Shown piece by piece: positions 16,688 to 25,385 of a stretch of DNA of 36,514 bases. The notes under the pieces were generated by a model that was not told where the DNA came from, made no database searches, and saw only the letters and a list, made by a program, of their open reading frames with translations. The stretch is from positions 1 to 36,514 of the forward strand of contig JANQQZ010000099.1 of the NCBI GenBank assembly GCA_028284805.1, given 5' to 3'. The position numbers and the translations under genes were made by a program. Origin of the DNA: Phycisphaerales bacterium. GTDB taxonomy: Bacteria; Planctomycetota; Phycisphaerae; Phycisphaerales; UBA1924. Position 1 is the stretch's first letter. Every line of letters begins with the position of its first letter.

Positions 16688-17848
16688 ATGCCTGAAGCCA
16701 TGCCCAGTGTGCCGCCGCACCCCCTCTCGCTGACCTGCGAGGCGTGGGCGGACGCCTGCGCCGCGCACCGGGGCGGGCGGCAGTGGGCGACCAAGGCGTA
16801 CAAGAGGCTCTTCCGCGAGGGCGACAGCAGCGAACTCGTCGAGCCCTGGCGCGGGTTCGACCCGTTCCTGCCCGTCGTGGGCGAGCAGGTGAGCCCCTCG
16901 GGCGGGCCCGAGGGCGACACGGTCAAGATCCTGACCGAGATCCCGGCAGAGGCCGACGGCAAGAGCACCGCCGAGCGCGACGCGGCCGACCAGGGGCGGA
17001 CGCTGCCTGTCGAATCGGTCGTGATCCCCATGATCGGGCGCAAGGGCGAGCTGACCTACACGCTGTGCGTCTCGAGCCAGGTCGGGTGCGCGATGGGCTG
17101 CGAGTTCTGCGAGACGGCCCAGATGGGGCACGTCAAGAACCTGTCCGCCCAGCAGATCGTCGCGCAGTGGTTCACCGCCCAGCACGCACACGGGGCTGCC
17201 CACGGCAAGCACATCAAGAACATCGTCTTCATGGGCATGGGCGAGCCCCTCGACAATGCGGACAACGTCATCCGCGCGATCGGCGTGCTCAACGACCGCT
17301 CCGCTGCGAACATCGGCATGCGATGCATCACCGTCAGCACCGTCGGACGCGTGGACGGCATCCGGAAACTCCGCTCGCAATGCGAGCAGCACGGCTGGCG
17401 CAGGCTCGGCATCGCCATCAGCGTGAACGCCCCGAACGATGAGATCCGCGACCAGATCATGCCGGTGAACAAGCGGTGGAACATGAGCGAGCTGCGCGAC
17501 AGCCTGATCGGCTTCCCACGCTCGGGGCAAAACCGGATCATGATCGAGTACGTGCTGATCCCGGGCGTGAACGACCGGCCCGAGCACGCGGACGAACTGG
17601 CGGAGTACGTATCCCCCCTGCTGTGCGCCGTGAACGTGATCCCCTACAACCCGCGTCGTGACTCGCCCTGGCCCGCGCCCGAGGAGCACGTCGTCGACGC
17701 GTTCGTCGAGAGGCTGCGCTCGCGGAAGGTGTTCACGAAGCGCCGCAAGACCAAGGGCCGCGACCAGATGGCGGCCTGCGGGCAGCTGGGGACCGAGCAC
17801 ATCCGCGGGCGGAAGCTGGTGGGCGTGACGACGGGCGAGAGCGGCTGA
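16688..17848 (+). CDS. rlmN: RlmN-type radical SAM methyltransferase
   Basis: A 386-residue radical SAM enzyme of the RlmN/Cfr family, which methylates C2 of A2503 in 23S rRNA (and A37 in some tRNAs) using two SAM molecules. The iron-sulfur cysteines lie in [16 protein letters not shown] (C134, C138, C141). GMGEPLDN is the usual SAM-binding block. The C-terminal AACGQLG holds the second catalytic cysteine, needed to resolve the methylene-protein intermediate. The wording FCETAQMG differs from the FCATG of E. coli RlmN, and an insertion of about 18 charged residues (88-105) precedes the VESVVIP strand. This may be a divergent branch with another target base. ATG at 16688 is preferred over GTG at 16616. 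The fusion gene follows after one base. Confidence 0.9.
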   Translation: MPEAMPSVPPHPLSLTCEAWADACAAHRGGRQWATKAYKRLFREGDSSELVEPWRGFDPFLPVVGEQVSPSGGPEGDTVKILTEIPAEADGKSTAERDAADQGRTLPVESVVIPMIGRKGELTYTLCVSSQVGCAMGCEFCETAQMGHVKNLSAQQIVAQWFTAQHAHGAAHGKHIKNIVFMGMGEPLDNADNVIRAIGVLNDRSAANIGMRCITVSTVGRVDGIRKLRSQCEQHGWRRLGIAISVNAPNDEIRDQIMPVNKRWNMSELRDSLIGFPRSGQNRIMIEYVLIPGVNDRPEHADELAEYVSPLLCAVNVIPYNPRRDSPWPAPEEHVVDAFVERLRSRKVFTKRRKTKGRDQMAACGQLGTEHIRGRKLVGVTTGESG

Positions 17849-17849
17849 C

Positions 17850-20336
17850 GTGCTCGGCTGGATCCGGCGACACTGGCGCATTGTGCTCGCGGCAATCTAC
17901 GTCGTGCTTCTCGGATCCATGTGGTACAGCGAATGGGCCCAGTGGCACTTCCGCCCCGGGATAATGCAGGATCTTGAAATCGAGAAGGGCGCGCGATTGC
18001 TCGATCGCGTGCCTGCCGCGTCGGTGGGTGCGCTCTCAGAGGATCTGACCGAGGTGCCGGTGTTTGACATCGGTCGATCCGACGCTCCAGCGGTGATCCT
18101 GCTGCATGGCACTCCAGGCTCGTCGTGGGGCTTTGATGCGTTCGGTCCCGCGATCTCGTCGCAAGGCCGGCGGGTGATCTGGTTCGATCTGCCGGGCTTC
18201 GCCGCGATGGGGGGTGCGCGGTCTGGGGTGTTTGAGGATCTGTCTGCGTCGACATATGCCGAGTACACGCTTGCGGTCATGGACGAGTTGGGCATCGATC
18301 GGGCGCATGTCGTTGGGTGGTCCAACGGCGGTGCCGTAGCCCTGAACATGGCGCACGCCTCGTCCGATCGTGTCGCGAGCATCACACTGCTTGGGGCGGT
18401 TGGTGCACAAGAGACCGAGGGATCGGGCAGTTGGTTCTTCGAGCACGCCAAGTACAAAGCGGGGCGAGTATTCCTCGAATGGGGCGCACGGATCGTGCCT
18501 CCCTTTGGGTTCATTCCGCTGGATGAACGCATCTCGTTCATGCGCAACTTCGACGACACCGACCAACGACCGCTCGCTCGGATCATGCGGGGGCTGGACA
18601 CGCCCACGCTGATCCTGCACGGACGGGATGACTTTCTCGTCGCCGACTGGGCGGCCGAGCATCATCACGAGCTGATGCCCAGTTCGTCGCTCATCATGAC
18701 CGGCGACGATCACTTCATGCCGTTCCTGGCTGCCGAGGAGACGGCGGCACACATCGCGGGGTTCATCGAGCGCTACGACGACCCGAGCACGTCGTTCGTG
18801 CGCACAACTACGGACCTCGCTCCGCGGGTGAAGCCGTTTGGTGAATTGGGCGATGCGGCACTGCATTGGTTGCATTTCGCGCCGGTGCTGGTTGTGCTGC
18901 CGCTGGTGATGCTCGTGGGCTGGCTGCTGCCCGGGCGGGCGTGGGTGGCGGTCCTGGTCGGCGCGACCGAGCTCGACATCGGAGTCGCGTGGCTCGGGCT
19001 CGCGATCGGCAAGGGTGTGCGCACGGTCCGCAACGGGAACGCAAGCAGGCCAACCAAGTGGGTCGGTGTGCTGGCGGAGCCTCTCGCGCAGCTCGGGCTG
19101 GGCTTCTTCTTCGTGCAGCTGATCGCGAGGCCCGTGATCCGTCTGGGGCCCGACTGGTTGCACGGCATCGGCTGGATCGCGAGCGTGCTCTTGCTCGCGG
19201 TGCTGATGCGCGTGCTGCCCATGGTCATGCGTGACATCTGGACCACGCGCGGGCGGCAGCGCCTGCGTGCATCACTCGCTCGGTTGACGAACCACGAATG
19301 GTGGGCGAGTTGGGCGTTCTACGGGCCGTTGATGCCCTGGTTCGTCTGGCTGAGCGTGAAGCATCGGCACCCGCTTGCGTTCACGGCGTGCAATCCGGGC
19401 ATCGCCAACGGGGGAGGGCTCGCGGGCGAGAGCAAGAGCGCGATCCTGGGCGGCCTGCTCGCGTCGGGCGACGAGCGCGTGCTCTTTGGAGAGCGGGTGC
19501 CTGATGGAGGCACGCCCAACGAACGCGCCGGGTGGCTCATGGAGCGTCTCGACGACGAACCAAGGCTCGGCGGGCTGCCCATCGTGATGAAGCCCGACGC
19601 GGGCGAGCAGGGGCGCGGGATCAAGGTCTGCCGATCGCGCGAGCAACTGGTCGCCTTCCTGGAGGCAACACCCGGGGCGGTTCTCGCGCAGCGGCTTAGC
19701 ACGCTGTCCAGCGAGGTTGGTGTCTTCTACGTGCGTGATGACGAGGGCGGGCGGGTGTTCTCGATCAACCGCAAGGTCTTCCCGGTGCTCGTTGGCGACG
19801 GGCGACACACGATCGAGCAGCTAATCTGGCGGGATAATCGCTTTCGCTGCCAGGCGGATACGTTCCTCGCCCGGTTCGCGGATCGGAAGCGCGATGTCCT
19901 CGAATCGGGCGAGGAACTCGTGCTCTCGTGGGCGGGCAACCACCGCCAGGGGTGCGAGTTCCGCGATGCGCCCGAGCTGATCACGCCGGAGCTGGAAGAT
20001 GCGATGCGCGCGATCGCGGACGGGTTCCGGGGCGAAGACGGCACGGGCTTCGATTATGGGCGGTTCGATCTTCGCTACGAGAGCGAGGCCTCGCTCTCGC
20101 GGGGAGAGTTTGACGTCATCGAGGTCAACGGTGTGACCAGCGAGGCGGCGAACATCTACGACCCGCGGCGATCGATCTGGTTCGCCTGGCGCACGCTGGC
20201 TCGCCAGTGGGCGGTCGCGTACACGATCGGTTCACGGAACAGGGCCTCCGGGCACCGGGCGCTTTCGGCGCGCGAAGCGTGGGCGCTGGTTCGGCGCCAC
20301 CTGCGCGAGCGCTCGGCGCTGAGCGAATTGGTCTAG
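17850..20336 (+). CDS. Alpha/beta hydrolase - membrane - ATP-grasp fusion protein
   Basis: An 828-residue three-part protein. A membrane anchor (11-29) precedes an alpha/beta hydrolase (about 60-310). This has an oxyanion loop HGTPG (86-90), nucleophile elbow GWSNGG with Ser158, acid Asp260 in HGRDD and His288 in GDDHF, so a complete triad. Residues 341-460 are hydrophobic with three or four spans. From about 478 a soluble ATP-grasp-like region follows, with FTACNPGIANGGGLAGESK (511-529), the nucleotide-binding strand LPIVMKPDAGEQGRGIKV (576-593; Lys581), and metal-ligand candidates Asp740 and Glu759/Asn761 in FDVIEVNGV. Such domains ligate a carboxylate to an amine or similar. The GTG start is one base after the rlmN-like stop. 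The substrates are unknown. I know each part separately but not this fusion. Confidence 0.85.
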   Translation: MLGWIRRHWRIVLAAIYVVLLGSMWYSEWAQWHFRPGIMQDLEIEKGARLLDRVPAASVGALSEDLTEVPVFDIGRSDAPAVILLHGTPGSSWGFDAFGPAISSQGRRVIWFDLPGFAAMGGARSGVFEDLSASTYAEYTLAVMDELGIDRAHVVGWSNGGAVALNMAHASSDRVASITLLGAVGAQETEGSGSWFFEHAKYKAGRVFLEWGARIVPPFGFIPLDERISFMRNFDDTDQRPLARIMRGLDTPTLILHGRDDFLVADWAAEHHHELMPSSSLIMTGDDHFMPFLAAEETAAHIAGFIERYDDPSTSFVRTTTDLAPRVKPFGELGDAALHWLHFAPVLVVLPLVMLVGWLLPGRAWVAVLVGATELDIGVAWLGLAIGKGVRTVRNGNASRPTKWVGVLAEPLAQLGLGFFFVQLIARPVIRLGPDWLHGIGWIASVLLLAVLMRVLPMVMRDIWTTRGRQRLRASLARLTNHEWWASWAFYGPLMPWFVWLSVKHRHPLAFTACNPGIANGGGLAGESKSAILGGLLASGDERVLFGERVPDGGTPNERAGWLMERLDDEPRLGGLPIVMKPDAGEQGRGIKVCRSREQLVAFLEATPGAVLAQRLSTLSSEVGVFYVRDDEGGRVFSINRKVFPVLVGDGRHTIEQLIWRDNRFRCQADTFLARFADRKRDVLESGEELVLSWAGNHRQGCEFRDAPELITPELEDAMRAIADGFRGEDGTGFDYGRFDLRYESEASLSRGEFDVIEVNGVTSEAANIYDPRRSIWFAWRTLARQWAVAYTIGSRNRASGHRALSAREAWALVRRHLRERSALSELV

Positions 20337-21361
20337 CGGTCTGGGGTGGCGTAGACGCGGAGCTTCAGCTCGTCGCCCGCGACGGCGATGCGTGTGCCGT
20401 CGTCGCTGGCGGCGATGGCCCTGATCTTGCCCGCGTCGGCCTCGTGGTGGTCGATCTCGGTCTGGCCCGCGATCGGGACGACCGCGACACGTCGGCTTGA
20501 ATCGGCGATGAGCACGCGGTCCTTGCCGCAGGCGCAGGCGTGCGTGGGCTGGCTCGGCGCGCGGAAGCCGGCGGCGGTGGTGCGTCGCTCGGCGTCCCAG
20601 ATCGTGAAGGTCTTTGACGTATCGAACGTGGCAACCCGGGCGGCGTCGAGCGGGACGAGGCCCCGGATCGCCGAGCGCGTGGGCTTGGTGCTGACGACGG
20701 GCTTGTCGCTGGCTTCGTCCAGCATCATCAGTCTGCTCGAGCCCGCGACGACGAGCTGCCCAGCTGCAAAGGCGAGACGCGAGTGATCGTCGGTCGTGAG
20801 CGTCCAACGCCTGACGACGTCCATGGTGACGAGGTCGTAGAGCGTGAGGGCGTGGTCGGCGGTGAGCGCGGCGAGGCGGTTGCGGGCCGCGTCGGCGACG
20901 GCGTGCTGCACGGGAGAGGAGCCGCCCTTCTGGTTGGCGGCGGCGGTGATGAGCCCGCCTAGCGGGACGATGGCGGAAACGATGTTGCCCGCCACCTTGG
21001 CGGTGTCGTTGACGGTTTTGACGATGCCCGTGGGTGGGCTGACGCCGTGCTTGAGGGCCTCGACGGTGGTGTATCGCCCGGTCTCCTCGCCCGTGTCGAG
21101 GTCGATGAGGCGGGTTGTGCCGTCGTCAGAGGCGAGGACGAGGCCCCGCTCATCGGGCCAGAAGGTCGCGAACCGGACGGCCGCGTCGTGCCGGATGAGC
21201 TCTGCCTCGGCGGACTCCTCGCCTATGAGCGTCCAGACCGCGACTGCCCCGTCGCGCCCTGACGACAGCACGACGTCGTGCCGACCCGGCGCGAAGGCGA
21301 GACTGGTGATCCGGTCGCGGTGACCGGCAAGCGTGGCGATGTCGTGGAGCGGGGTGGGCAT
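20333..21361 (-). CDS. WD40-repeat beta-propeller protein
   Basis: A 342-residue protein of WD40-type repeats: LAGHRDRITSLAFAPGRHDVVL (split over 11-32), GRDGAVAVWTL (35-45), LASDDGTTRLIDLDTGEETG (76-95) and later strands ending AIAASDDGTRIAVAGDELKLRVYATP. No signal peptide or enzymatic motif is present. Between the second and third blades is an odd hydrophobic segment (about 111-148, including NIVSAIVPLGGLITAAANQ) that is not blade-like and could be a membrane-touching loop or a partner-binding site. It starts 29 nt after the pdxH stop and is probably co-transcribed with it. Its end overlaps the fusion gene by 4 nt on the other strand. A scaffold role is possible. Confidence 0.85.
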   Translation of the reverse strand: MPTPLHDIATLAGHRDRITSLAFAPGRHDVVLSSGRDGAVAVWTLIGEESAEAELIRHDAAVRFATFWPDERGLVLASDDGTTRLIDLDTGEETGRYTTVEALKHGVSPPTGIVKTVNDTAKVAGNIVSAIVPLGGLITAAANQKGGSSPVQHAVADAARNRLAALTADHALTLYDLVTMDVVRRWTLTTDDHSRLAFAAGQLVVAGSSRLMMLDEASDKPVVSTKPTRSAIRGLVPLDAARVATFDTSKTFTIWDAERRTTAAGFRAPSQPTHACACGKDRVLIADSSRRVAVVPIAGQTEIDHHEADAGKIRAIAASDDGTRIAVAGDELKLRVYATPDR

Positions 21362-21390
21362 CGTTCAGAAGATCATTCGGATTGATCGGC

Positions 21391-22128
21391 CTACGGCTGC
21401 AGCCTTGTGCTCGACCAGGGCTCGCCCTCGTAGCCCTCGCCCCCTGGCGTGAGCTGGCGGGTCCACTCGGCCCGGTCGTGGAACCGGCCCTTGCCCCCGA
21501 TCCAGAGCTCGACACGGCGGGCCCAGAGGCGGAAGCCCCCCCAGTGCGGTGGACGGGGAACGGTCACCTGGGTGTCCGGGTCCTCTCCCGCGATCACGCT
21601 CATCGGCACGTCGAAGCGGTCCAGCACGCCCGCGTACTGCTCGAGCAGCTCGTCGCGGGTGCGGATGGGTCGCGATTGGTCGCTCGCCCAGGCCCCGAGC
21701 TGTTTGAGCAGGTGGCGTTTGGCGAAATAGGCGTCGCTCTCCTCTGCGGGGCTGCGGGTCACGGGGCCCTCGATGCGGACCTGGCGTTCGAGCGCATCCC
21801 AGTGGAAGCAGGCGGCCGCGACGGGGTTCGCAGAGAGCTGTGTGCCCTTGCCGCCCTCGTAGTTGGTGTAGAAGGTGATGCGTCCCTGATCGGCGTTGAC
21901 ATCGCGGCAGAGAACGATGCGGCTGGCGGGCGTGCCGTCGGCGTTGAGGGTGGCGAGGTTCATCGCGTTGGGGTTGGCGGTGATAGGCCCGGCGTTCTCG
22001 CCCCCGGTGTGGGCGAGGGACCACCAGTCCTGAAAGAGGTCCCAGGGCGATGCGGGCAGGTCGTCGGGGAGCGTGCCTCCCTCGGCGAAGGGGTCATCGG
22101 CGACGGTTGTCGGCGGGCGATCGGGCAT
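21391..22128 (-). CDS. pdxH: Pyridoxamine/pyridoxine 5'-phosphate oxidase
   Basis: A 245-residue FMN-dependent oxidase making pyridoxal 5'-phosphate from pyridoxamine or pyridoxine 5'-phosphate in the cytoplasm. It follows the family throughout: NAMNLATLNADGTPASRIVL (53-72), GRITFYTNYEGGKGTQLSAN (82-101), the FMN/substrate block HWDALERQVRIEGPVTR, then SDAYFAKR, and near the end HWGGFRLWARRVELWIGGKG. The C-terminus (PWSSTRLQP) is close to the usual RLxP ending. The N-terminal 25 residues are variable. It diverges from dnaB and precedes the WD40 gene. PLP is the cofactor of the class V aminotransferase also encoded here, though the two genes are far apart. Confidence 0.97.
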   Translation of the reverse strand: MPDRPPTTVADDPFAEGGTLPDDLPASPWDLFQDWWSLAHTGGENAGPITANPNAMNLATLNADGTPASRIVLCRDVNADQGRITFYTNYEGGKGTQLSANPVAAACFHWDALERQVRIEGPVTRSPAEESDAYFAKRHLLKQLGAWASDQSRPIRTRDELLEQYAGVLDRFDVPMSVIAGEDPDTQVTVPRPPHWGGFRLWARRVELWIGGKGRFHDRAEWTRQLTPGGEGYEGEPWSSTRLQP

Positions 22129-22161
22129 GGGGGATGGTACGACGGGTGACGGCTCGTGGAT

Positions 22162-22182
22162 GTTCTGTCGGTAGACAAGAAC
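22162..22182. repeat. Imperfect inverted repeat between pdxH and dnaB
   Basis: GTTCTGTC (22162-22169), spacer GGTA, then GAC-A-AGAAC (22174-22182): eight paired bases with one bulged A. It sits in the 152-bp divergent gap, 34 bases before the pdxH start and 98 before dnaB. It could be an operator or a leader hairpin. It is not the usual GTTC/GAAC-N7 LexA arrangement. Confidence 0.35.
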
Positions 22183-22203
22183 TTGCCGCCGAACGGGGGT
22201 GAT

Positions 22204-22221
22204 GCCCGGTTTTCACCGGGC
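22204..22221 (+). promoter_or_regulatory. Perfect hairpin in the dnaB leader region
   Basis: GCCCGG (22204-22209), loop TTTTCA, CCGGGC (22216-22221). It lies 59 bases before the TTG start of dnaB, whose GGAGG is at 22268-22272. The stem is fully paired and GC-only. It may be part of the dnaB mRNA leader. There is no following U tract, so termination is unlikely. Confidence 0.4.
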
Positions 22222-22280
22222 GGATCGTCGATGCGCGGGGTACGCTCATCGGTTCACCCGAGCGCACGGAGGCAGGGGTC

Positions 22281-24005
22281 TTGGCCGACGATCAGGGACG
22301 TGACCACGGAGGGGGTACCGGCAGGCCGAGCGGTTCCGGACGACGGGACCGCGCGGTCTTTACGAGTGTGGAGCGGCTCTTCGACAAGCTGCCCCCCCAC
22401 TCGCTCGAAGCTGAGATGAGCCTGCTCGGGTCGATGATCCTCGACCCGCAGGTGATCGCGGACGTGCTGCCCATCGTGGGCTCGCCCGAGTCGTTCTACT
22501 CGTCGGCGCACGCGGCGATCTACAAGGGCATCCTCGAGCTCTACGACCAGCATCAGGCGGGCGACCTCGTGCTGCTGGTCGACGTGCTGCGCAACGCGGA
22601 CCAGCTCAAGGACGTGGGAGGCGAGGAGTACCTGGTGCAACTCGCCGAGAGCGTGCCCGCGCCGACCAGCGCGGTGTACTACGCGCGCACCGTCGCGGAC
22701 AAGCACCGGCTCCGCTCGCTGATCGAGGCGTCGGGCAAGATCCTGTACGACGCCTACCACCCGGGCGAGGGGGCGCAGGCGGTCAACGAGGTGCTGGACT
22801 CGGCGGAGAGCAAGATCTTCGCGATCGCCGAGCAGTCGCAGACGGACGAGGCGCAGTCGCTCGAGGAGCTCTTGCAGGAAGAGATCGAGCACCTCGAGGC
22901 GATCGAGGGCAAGGGCGTCAGCGGGACGCCCACCGGGTTCACCGACCTCGACGAGATGCTGACGGGCCTGCACGCGGGCGAGATGGTGATCGTGGCGGCC
23001 CGCCCCTCGATGGGAAAGACGGCGCTGGCGCTCAACATCGCCGAGCAGGTGGCGATGGGCGGGGCGTCGCTCGGGAACAAGCCCAAGGCGGACAAGTGTG
23101 CCGTCGCGCTGTTCAGCCTGGAGATGTCCAAGTCCGCGGTGACGAGCCGGATGCTCAGCGCACGGTCGGGCGTGGACAGCCACAAGATGCGCTCCGGGCG
23201 GTTCACGCAGGACGACTTCCAGCGTTTGATCCGGGCGTCGGGCGAGCTGGCGGAGGCGCCGATCTACATCGACGACTCGCCCAGCCTGTCGATCCTCGGG
23301 CTGCGTGCGCGGGCGCGCCGGCTCGTACGGAAGCACGAGATCGGGTGCATCGTGATCGACTACCTGCAGCTGCTGTCGTCGCCCGGGTCGGCGAGGGAGA
23401 GCCGCCAGGTGGAGGTGAGCGAGATCAGCCGAGGGATCAAGGCGCTGGCGAGGGAGCTCGACCTGCCCGTGATCTGCCTGGCGCAGCTGAACCGCGGCCC
23501 GGAGCAGCGCGAGGGCAAGCAGCCCCGGATCAGCGACCTGCGCGAGTCGGGGTCGATCGAGCAGGACGCGGACGTGGTGCTGCTGCTGCACCGCGAGGAG
23601 TACTACCACATCGGCGACGAGGACTGGCAGATGGACAACCCCGACAAGGTGGGGCTGGCCGAGCTGATCGTCGCCAAGCAGCGGAACGGGCCGACGGGCG
23701 TGGTGAAGCTCACGTGGGACAACTCGACGACCCGGTTCAAGAACCACGCCGACTCGCGGGGGTCGGGCTACGGAGGGGGCGGCGGGTACGGCGCCGGGGT
23801 GGACTACGGCGGCGGCAGCGCGAGCTATTCGGAGCCCAAGCCCCAAACCGACCCGGGCGTGGACTCACCCGCGGGAACGCAGGGCTTCGGCGGGTTCGGG
23901 GGTCGCCCGAAGACCGGGCCCGCGGAGAACCACCGCGATGGGGGCGGGCCGACCGAGCACGACCGGGACGACGAGTTCGGGGGCGACGAGATCGCGCCGT
24001 TCTGA
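22281..24005 (+). CDS. dnaB: Replicative DNA helicase
   Basis: A 574-residue hexameric 5'-3' helicase of the replication fork. The N-terminal primase-interacting domain (PPHSLEAEMSLLGSMI, 38-53, and on to about 160) is joined by a linker to the RecA-like domain. This has Walker A AARPSMGKTALALN (239-252), Walker B CIVIDYLQLL (356-365), AQLNRGPEQR (401-410) and DLRESGSIEQDAD (419-431). No intein is present. The TTG start at 22281 has GGAGG 8 bases upstream. Residues 488-574 form an unusual Gly-rich, low-complexity tail ending DRDDEFGGDEIAPF, which resembles the acidic, Pro-Phe-terminated tip of single-strand-binding protein. Most DnaB proteins stop soon after the WDNSTTRF-type strand. Confidence 0.97.
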   Translation: MADDQGRDHGGGTGRPSGSGRRDRAVFTSVERLFDKLPPHSLEAEMSLLGSMILDPQVIADVLPIVGSPESFYSSAHAAIYKGILELYDQHQAGDLVLLVDVLRNADQLKDVGGEEYLVQLAESVPAPTSAVYYARTVADKHRLRSLIEASGKILYDAYHPGEGAQAVNEVLDSAESKIFAIAEQSQTDEAQSLEELLQEEIEHLEAIEGKGVSGTPTGFTDLDEMLTGLHAGEMVIVAARPSMGKTALALNIAEQVAMGGASLGNKPKADKCAVALFSLEMSKSAVTSRMLSARSGVDSHKMRSGRFTQDDFQRLIRASGELAEAPIYIDDSPSLSILGLRARARRLVRKHEIGCIVIDYLQLLSSPGSARESRQVEVSEISRGIKALARELDLPVICLAQLNRGPEQREGKQPRISDLRESGSIEQDADVVLLLHREEYYHIGDEDWQMDNPDKVGLAELIVAKQRNGPTGVVKLTWDNSTTRFKNHADSRGSGYGGGGGYGAGVDYGGGSASYSEPKPQTDPGVDSPAGTQGFGGFGGRPKTGPAENHRDGGGPTEHDRDDEFGGDEIAPF

Positions 24006-24103
24006 CCGCCGGTTCTCGTGCCAAGCTTTTGCGCCATCGTCCCCTTGTGATCTGATAGTCTGATCTACGAGACCGGTCCGATCGACCCACCGTGGGGGGC
24101 GTG

Positions 24104-25357
24104 ATGAAGCTGCTCGACCAATCGCTGCCGTGCGCCTGCGCTGTGCATTTGACCGCATCGGCACCGGATCCCGAAGCGATCGGGAAACGGCTGCTCGGCG
24201 CGAAGTGCAAGGCCAAGGGGAAGCGCACGAAGGAGGGAGGCTGGATCCTCGTGGCGTCGCACCCGCTCTGGGGCGAGGCCGAGGTGCTGTATCGGAAGGA
24301 GGCGCCGAGCCTCCCGCCGCTCGACATGCTCGAGTACATGCCCGGGCTGGTGCGCGCGGATCCGCAGCGGTTGGCGTCGAGCCGATCGGCCCTGCTCGTT
24401 CGTCATACGGGAAGCCAGGGCTCGGTCCCGGCTGACCGGAAGGCGATGCTGTGGTTCTCACGGATCGTGATGGGTGACGAGGGCACGACGGCCTACGACA
24501 TCCAGTCGGGGCTTTTCTGGATGCCCGACGCACTCGACGACGAGTTGTCGCACGACGCGGGGCTGAGCACGCGGATGCTCTACATCGTTCACGCGGTGCG
24601 GAGCGAGTCGTCTCTGGCGCACGGGACCTGGGTCCACAGCCACGGGCTGAGCGCGCTGGGCGCGCCCGAGTTCGACGTGCTTGATGCGGATCCCGGGCTC
24701 GATCCGCAGATCTACGACGCGATCGTGGCCTCGCTGCTCGACGGGGCCTCGGCGGGCGACGAGGTCGCGGTCACGATGAGCGCCGGCCCGGCGTGCCTCG
24801 TCGATGTTGAAGAGTTCATGGCGAAGGCGAAGCCCGAGTGGACGGGGCTCCGCGATCACGACGAGGACCACAGCGGGAAGCGGGTCGTGGTCTGCGATCA
24901 GCCCAAGAAGCGGCTCGGGTTCGGCGGGGGCAAGCCTCAGCCGTACGCACCGTGCCGCGACGCGGGGTCGGTGCAGGGTGTAGCACTGCCCATCGAGTAC
25001 GGCGCGATGCTCGCGGATCGCGCCCGAGCCTCGCTGCCTTTCCTGTGCCGGGCGTTGGTCGAGTTCGCAGGATGGGAGCTCGAGCCGGTCGTGAAGCTGA
25101 AGCTCGATGCCGACTCGGGCGAGCACGAGTTCCCGTGGTTTGCGCTTCACGGTGTGTCGGAGGACGGGATCGACGCGACGCTTCTCAACGAGCCGTTCAA
25201 CATCAGCGGGCTCCGCGCGGGGGACCGCAGGACCTGGCCCGTGCTCCGGCTCTCGACGTGGATGATCGCGACGCCCTTCGGGATGCTGTCGCCCGATGCG
25301 CTCCACCCGGCGCGTTCACTGCGGAACCACTCGCCGAACGAGTTCGCGGCGACCTAA
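24104..25357 (+). CDS. Hypothetical protein with DUF2314-like C-terminal domain (DUF4026-like)
   Basis: A 417-residue soluble protein of unknown function. The last 100 residues (HEFPWFALHGVSEDGIDATL, then NEPFNISGLRAGDRRTWPVL, then LSTWMIATPFGML) follow the DUF2314 pattern: a small beta domain with a conserved N-E/D-P and G-D-x-x-x-x-P turn followed by a tryptophan strand. DUF4026 proteins carry this domain after a long N-terminal part, which matches the present length. His178 lies in a GTWVHSHGL motif (174-182), the most conserved-looking part of the middle region. ATG at 24104 is chosen; GTG at 24092 is an alternative. It follows dnaB by 98 nt and ends before a bidirectional terminator. No pathway can be given. 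Confidence 0.72.
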   Translation: MKLLDQSLPCACAVHLTASAPDPEAIGKRLLGAKCKAKGKRTKEGGWILVASHPLWGEAEVLYRKEAPSLPPLDMLEYMPGLVRADPQRLASSRSALLVRHTGSQGSVPADRKAMLWFSRIVMGDEGTTAYDIQSGLFWMPDALDDELSHDAGLSTRMLYIVHAVRSESSLAHGTWVHSHGLSALGAPEFDVLDADPGLDPQIYDAIVASLLDGASAGDEVAVTMSAGPACLVDVEEFMAKAKPEWTGLRDHDEDHSGKRVVVCDQPKKRLGFGGGKPQPYAPCRDAGSVQGVALPIEYGAMLADRARASLPFLCRALVEFAGWELEPVVKLKLDADSGEHEFPWFALHGVSEDGIDATLLNEPFNISGLRAGDRRTWPVLRLSTWMIATPFGMLSPDALHPARSLRNHSPNEFAAT

Positions 25358-25385
25358 CGAGCGTCACTGGCCCGTCACACGAAAG

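Noticed and set aside
22162..22182. LexA (SOS) box before dnaB
   Set aside because: The GTTC and GAAC ends are 13 bases apart, which does not match the common LexA spacings, and dnaB is not a usual SOS gene.
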